Below, piece by piece: positions 14,238 to 16,776 of a stretch of DNA of 16,776 bases. The notes under the pieces are model-generated. The model saw nothing but the letters and a program-made list of their open reading frames with translations, was not told where the DNA came from and searched no databases. Source of the stretch: Treponema sp. (GTDB lineage Bacteria; Spirochaetota; Spirochaetia; Treponematales; Treponemataceae); contig JAKSLX010000038.1 in the NCBI GenBank assembly GCA_024400915.1, positions 1 to 16,776 on the forward strand. Direction: 5' to 3'. A program made the translations under genes and the position numbers. Within the stretch, counting starts at the first letter, position 1. Every line of letters begins with the position of its first letter.

Positions 14238-15239
14238 ATGGTTAGTTACAAGGAACTCGGCCTCGTAAACACAAAGGAAATGTTTGCAAAGGCTATCAAG
14301 GGCGGATACGCAATTCCAGCTTACAACTTCAACAACATGGAACAGATGCAGGCTATCATCCGCGCTGCAGTTGAAACAAAGTCACCAGTAATCCTTCAGG
14401 TTTCTAAGGGTGCTCGTGCTTATGCAAACGGTACACTCCTCCGCTACATGGCTCAGGGTGCTGTTGAATACGCAAAGGAACTCGGTTGCGAAAAGCCACA
14501 GATCGTTCTTCACCTTGATCACGGTCCAAACTTTGAAGTTGCAAAGGATTGTATCGACAACGGATTCTCTTCTGTAATGATCGACGGTTCAGCTCTTCCA
14601 TATGATGAAAACGTAGCTCTTACAAAGAAGGTTGTAGATTACGCACACGCTCACGACGTAACAGTTGAAGCAGAACTTGGTGTTCTCGGTGGCGTTGAAG
14701 ACGATGTTGCTGCAGAAGAATCAAAGTACACAAAGCCAGAAGAAGTTGTTGACTTCGTTACAAAGACAGGTTGTGACTCACTTGCAATCTCTATCGGTAC
14801 TTCACACGGCCGCTGTAAGTTCACACCAGAACAGTGCACACGTTCAGCTGACGGTGTTCTTACACCTCCACCACTCGCTTTCGACGTTCTCAAGGCAATC
14901 GAAGAAAAGATCCCAGGATTCCCTATCGTTCTCCACGGATCATCTTCAGTTCCAATGAACTACGTTCGCCAGATTGAAGAATTCGGCGGAAAGATTCCAG
15001 ATTCAGTTGGTATCCCAGAAGAACAGCTCCGCAAGGCTGCAAAGTCTGCAGTTTGCAAGATCAACATCGACTCTGACGGACGTCTTGCTATGACAGCAGC
15101 AATCCGCAAGCACCTTGTTGAAAACCCAGGTGACTTCGACCCACGTCAGTACCTTACACCAGCTCGCGACGAACTCGTTAAGATGTACTCACGCAAGAAC
15201 ATCGAAGTTCTCGGATCAGCAGGACACCTCGACGACTAG
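14238..15239 (+). CDS. fba: class II fructose-bisphosphate aldolase
   Basis: Zinc-dependent aldolase that interconverts fructose 1,6-bisphosphate with dihydroxyacetone phosphate and glyceraldehyde 3-phosphate in glycolysis and gluconeogenesis. With the ATG at 14238 the product is 333 residues, the length of the common bacterial class IIB form. An upstream in-frame ATG at 14172 would add 22 residues of unrelated sequence. The chosen ATG has AAAGGAG at 14225-14231, 6 nt upstream, and begins at the family-typical MVSYKELGLVNT. Metal and substrate motifs are HLDHG at 92-96, EAELG with its VLGGVED follow-up, SIGTSHG with H190, and VLHGSSS with H233. Codon choice is strongly biased (AAG, AAC, TTC, CTC, CGC) compared with the operon at 856-7148, which indicates high expression. 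A terminator follows 28 nt after the stop. Confidence 0.97.
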   Translation: MVSYKELGLVNTKEMFAKAIKGGYAIPAYNFNNMEQMQAIIRAAVETKSPVILQVSKGARAYANGTLLRYMAQGAVEYAKELGCEKPQIVLHLDHGPNFEVAKDCIDNGFSSVMIDGSALPYDENVALTKKVVDYAHAHDVTVEAELGVLGGVEDDVAAEESKYTKPEEVVDFVTKTGCDSLAISIGTSHGRCKFTPEQCTRSADGVLTPPPLAFDVLKAIEEKIPGFPIVLHGSSSVPMNYVRQIEEFGGKIPDSVGIPEEQLRKAAKSAVCKINIDSDGRLAMTAAIRKHLVENPGDFDPRQYLTPARDELVKMYSRKNIEVLGSAGHLDD

Positions 15240-15267
15240 TCTATAGAAGATTTAGTCAATAATGGGA

Positions 15268-15303
15268 AACACCGTGTGATTAGGTTCATACGGTGTTTTT
15301 TTA
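15268..15303 (+). terminator. rho-independent terminator of fba
   Basis: AACACCGT (15268-15275) pairs with ACGGTGTT (15290-15297). The stem can extend by GTGA (15276-15279) against TCAT (15286-15289), including one G-U pair, leaving a 6-nt loop. A run of T's follows directly. Confidence 0.92.
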
Positions 15304-15323
15304 ATTTACACGGAGTTTAAGCA

Positions 15324-15953
15324 ATGCATTTTTTCTTGCTTTTTTTCATTCCGGCAGCCACAATCTGCCTGATTTCAACTGATTCAAAATACAGCATCAA
15401 ACAGTTTTCAGCTCCCCTTTTCGCAGGCTTCCTTGCGGGAACAACCACCTCTCTTTTCATAGAATTTTTCATTAATTCAGAGAGAATTCCCGGCAGCACA
15501 ATTCTTTCCATAATGCTACCATCATCAGCCTACACACTGTTACCTTCAATAATATTGACTTCTCTGTTCATTTTCTTTTCAAAAGATGAAATGGAATACA
15601 AGATAAATTCAACCGTTCCGCTCCTCGGAATGTTCTACGCAGTCTTCATCCCCTACCTTACACTCACAAGCGGGGAAAAAGATTCCTTTTTCATGATTTT
15701 CTTTAATCCAATCCTGTTTATGGAAACAATCATACTTTTACACTGTGCTGTAAAACGCGGAACCAGCAGCTTTTTATGCGGTGACAAAAAGAAAGCGATA
15801 ATTTCTGTACTAGCAGTAGTTTTGGTAGCAATGCTTCAGCCTGCAATGTTTGCCCTATGGTACCTGAAGTTTCTTGCACCCCTGGCTTACATTATTCCAG
15901 TGGTGATGTTGCCGATTTCATTATTTGTATATAAATTCTTTCCCAAAGAATAG
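15324..15953 (+). CDS. predicted polytopic membrane protein of unknown function
   Basis: I do not recognise the family. The 209-residue product is very hydrophobic, with about six or seven membrane segments: near residues 2-18, 29-49, 62-84, 96-114, 121-143, 157-179 and 182-204. Short charged loops separate them, for example SKDEMEYK near 85-92 and GDKKK near 151. The C-terminus is FPKE. No Cys pair, conserved-looking catalytic motif or signal for cleavage stands out, although the first segment could act as an uncleaved signal anchor. GGAG at 15312-15315 lies 8 nt before the ATG. The fba terminator ends about 20 nt upstream of the ATG, and infC follows 80 nt downstream with its own candidate promoter, so it may be monocistronic. 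The coding call rests on length, ribosome-binding site and coherent hydrophobic pattern. Confidence 0.75.
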   Translation: MHFFLLFFIPAATICLISTDSKYSIKQFSAPLFAGFLAGTTTSLFIEFFINSERIPGSTILSIMLPSSAYTLLPSIILTSLFIFFSKDEMEYKINSTVPLLGMFYAVFIPYLTLTSGEKDSFFMIFFNPILFMETIILLHCAVKRGTSSFLCGDKKKAIISVLAVVLVAMLQPAMFALWYLKFLAPLAYIIPVVMLPISLFVYKFFPKE

Positions 15954-15961
15954 AAAATCAC

Positions 15962-15991
15962 TAGACAATATCGGATAATTTCTGATATCAT
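15962..15991 (+). promoter_or_regulatory. candidate promoter of the infC-rpmI operon
   Basis: TAGACA (15962-15967) and TATCAT (15986-15991) are spaced by 18 nt, placing a start near 15998 and giving a leader of about 36 nt before the infC start codon. Each box has one mismatch from consensus. Confidence 0.5.
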
Positions 15992-16029
15992 AGCGTTCAT
16001 GCTATTGAGTATTATTATACTCTAGGAGG
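15990..16029 (+). promoter_or_regulatory. infC leader: two hairpins, the second abutting the Shine-Dalgarno sequence
   Basis: A 5-bp hairpin ATAGC / GCTAT (15990-15994 with 16001-16005) is followed by a perfect 6-bp hairpin GAGTAT / ATACTC with a 4-nt loop (16007-16022). One base later comes AGGAGG at 16024-16029. Such a structure at the ribosome-binding site could modulate initiation on infC. That is inference; the leader does not obviously match a known L20 or IF3 leader. Confidence 0.5.
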
Positions 16030-16033
16030 ATAA

Positions 16034-16633
16034 TTGGCAGACAATAAAGGTATGCGCGTAAACGAACAGATTCGCGTACGTGAGGTCAGATTAATTGACG
16101 ATCAAGGTGAACAGAAAGGCATCGTTCCTACTAATGAAGCACTCAGAATGGCAAGAGACCTGGATCTCGACCTGGTAGAAGTTTCGCCAAATGCAAATCC
16201 ACCGGTTTGTAAGATACTGAATTTCGGAAAGTACAAGTTCGAACAGGAGAAAAAACTCCGTGACTCCAAGAAGAACCAGAAAGTACTTAAGCTTAAGGAA
16301 ATTCGCATGCAGCCAAAGATCGGCTCAGGCGACCTTGACACGAAAGCAAAGCATGTTCAGGAATTCTTGAACGAAGGCAGCAAGGTAAAGGTTACAATCC
16401 GTTTCCGCGGACGTGAGCTTGCCCACACTGAACTCGGTTTTGATGTCCTGAAAGAGGTTGAAAAGAGGCTTGAAGAAGGTTCCTATGCAATTGAAAAACC
16501 TGCCGCAATGGAAGGTCGTTTCATGTCAATGACATTGGGATCAAAAGTTTCAAAGGCCAAACAGAAACCTGCTTCTAAAGAAGCTGCTGCGGAAGCTGAA
16601 GCTGCAGAAAAAGACAACGATCAGCAAGACTAA
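16034..16633 (+). CDS. infC: translation initiation factor IF-3
   Basis: IF-3 binds the 30S subunit, keeps it apart from 50S and checks the initiator tRNA and start codon. The 199 residues contain the N-domain (about 7-76, with VNEQIRVREVRLID and DLVEVSPNANPPVCKI; landmarks NEQIRVREVRL and NPPVCKI) and the C-domain (about 84-170, with KEIRMQPKI and RGRELAH). An Ala/Glu-rich tail of about 25 residues (KEAAAEAEAAEKDNDQQD) is longer than usual. The start is taken as TTG at 16034, because a stop codon lies directly upstream in frame and AGGAGG at 16024-16029 is positioned for it. The first in-frame ATG, at 16052, has AAAGG only one base away. A rare start codon fits the autoregulation known for infC in enterobacteria. 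rpmI follows 15 nt downstream. Confidence 0.95.
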   Translation: MADNKGMRVNEQIRVREVRLIDDQGEQKGIVPTNEALRMARDLDLDLVEVSPNANPPVCKILNFGKYKFEQEKKLRDSKKNQKVLKLKEIRMQPKIGSGDLDTKAKHVQEFLNEGSKVKVTIRFRGRELAHTELGFDVLKEVEKRLEEGSYAIEKPAAMEGRFMSMTLGSKVSKAKQKPASKEAAAEAEAAEKDNDQQD

Positions 16634-16648
16634 GCAAGAGGTAAAATC

Positions 16649-16776
16649 ATGCCTAAGATGAAAACAAAGAAGGCTGCTGCAAAGCGCTTTCATTTGACAG
16701 GTACTGGAAAAGTAAAGTACAAGAAAATGAATCTTCGTCATATTTTGACAAAGAGATCACCAAAGAGAAAGATGAA
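16649..16776 (+). CDS. rpmI: 50S ribosomal protein L35 (partial, cut by window end)
   Basis: The first 42 codons match the start of L35: MPKMKTKKAAAKRF, then TGTGKVKYKKMN and RHILTKRSPKRK. This small basic protein of the large ribosomal subunit is normally about 65 residues, so roughly a third is beyond the window. AGAGG at 16637-16641 lies 7 nt before the ATG. Its place directly after infC is the classic infC-rpmI-rplT order, so rplT is expected next. Confidence 0.96.
   Translation, partial: MPKMKTKKAAAKRFHLTGTGKVKYKKMNLRHILTKRSPKRKM

Overview
The window looks like chromosomal DNA of a spirochete of the genus Treponema, most likely a gut or rumen species. The strongest marker is a tandem pair of FlaA proteins, the outer-layer sheath proteins of periplasmic flagella, lying divergently from a class II fructose-bisphosphate aldolase gene. 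From memory this resembles the T. pallidum TP0662-TP0664 neighbourhood, and the dehydratase / DegT aminotransferase / molybdo-hydroxylase run resembles the TP0077-TP0081 neighbourhood; neither comparison was computed here. The DNA is moderately AT-rich, and an intracellular-type GH26 mannanase fits a plant-polysaccharide habitat.

Layout. (1) 1-368: non-coding, with two small hairpins, an AT-rich stretch, a compact GC-rich structured island (about 185-290) and a candidate promoter. (2) 369-7148, plus strand: nrdR, then a tightly packed set of five genes: a UDP-sugar 4,6-dehydratase, a PLP sugar aminotransferase, and the large (molybdopterin-type), 2Fe-2S and FAD subunits of a xanthine-dehydrogenase-like complex. 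These five genes overlap one another by 1 to 26 nt, so they are probably one translationally coupled operon. The large subunit has lost the usual cofactor-binding motifs, and the iron-sulfur subunit has an altered second cluster. (3) 7174-12398, minus strand: a MATE exporter, a GH26 glycoside hydrolase whose start overlaps the exporter's stop, ruvA, ruvB and queA. queA, and possibly ruvA, have promoter-like sequences so close to the start codon that the mRNA could be leaderless. (4) 12422-13954, minus strand: two flaA paralogues with signal peptides, a perfect consensus sigma-70 promoter (TTGACA, 17 nt, TATAAT) upstream and a strong terminator downstream. (5) 14238-15239, plus strand: fba with its own terminator. 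(6) 15324-15953: a membrane protein of unknown function. (7) 16034 to the end: infC with a TTG start and a hairpin abutting its Shine-Dalgarno sequence, then the start of rpmI, cut by the window edge.

How the genes relate. Most are housekeeping: RNR regulation, branch migration, tRNA queuosine, glycolysis, motility and translation initiation. The part that most deserves follow-up is the 856-7148 operon. It links two amino-sugar nucleotide enzymes to a degenerate molybdo-flavo-hydroxylase complex, with no acetyltransferase, glycosyltransferase, molybdenum-cofactor or maturation gene beside it. No tRNA, rRNA, CRISPR array, insertion sequence or prophage gene was seen.
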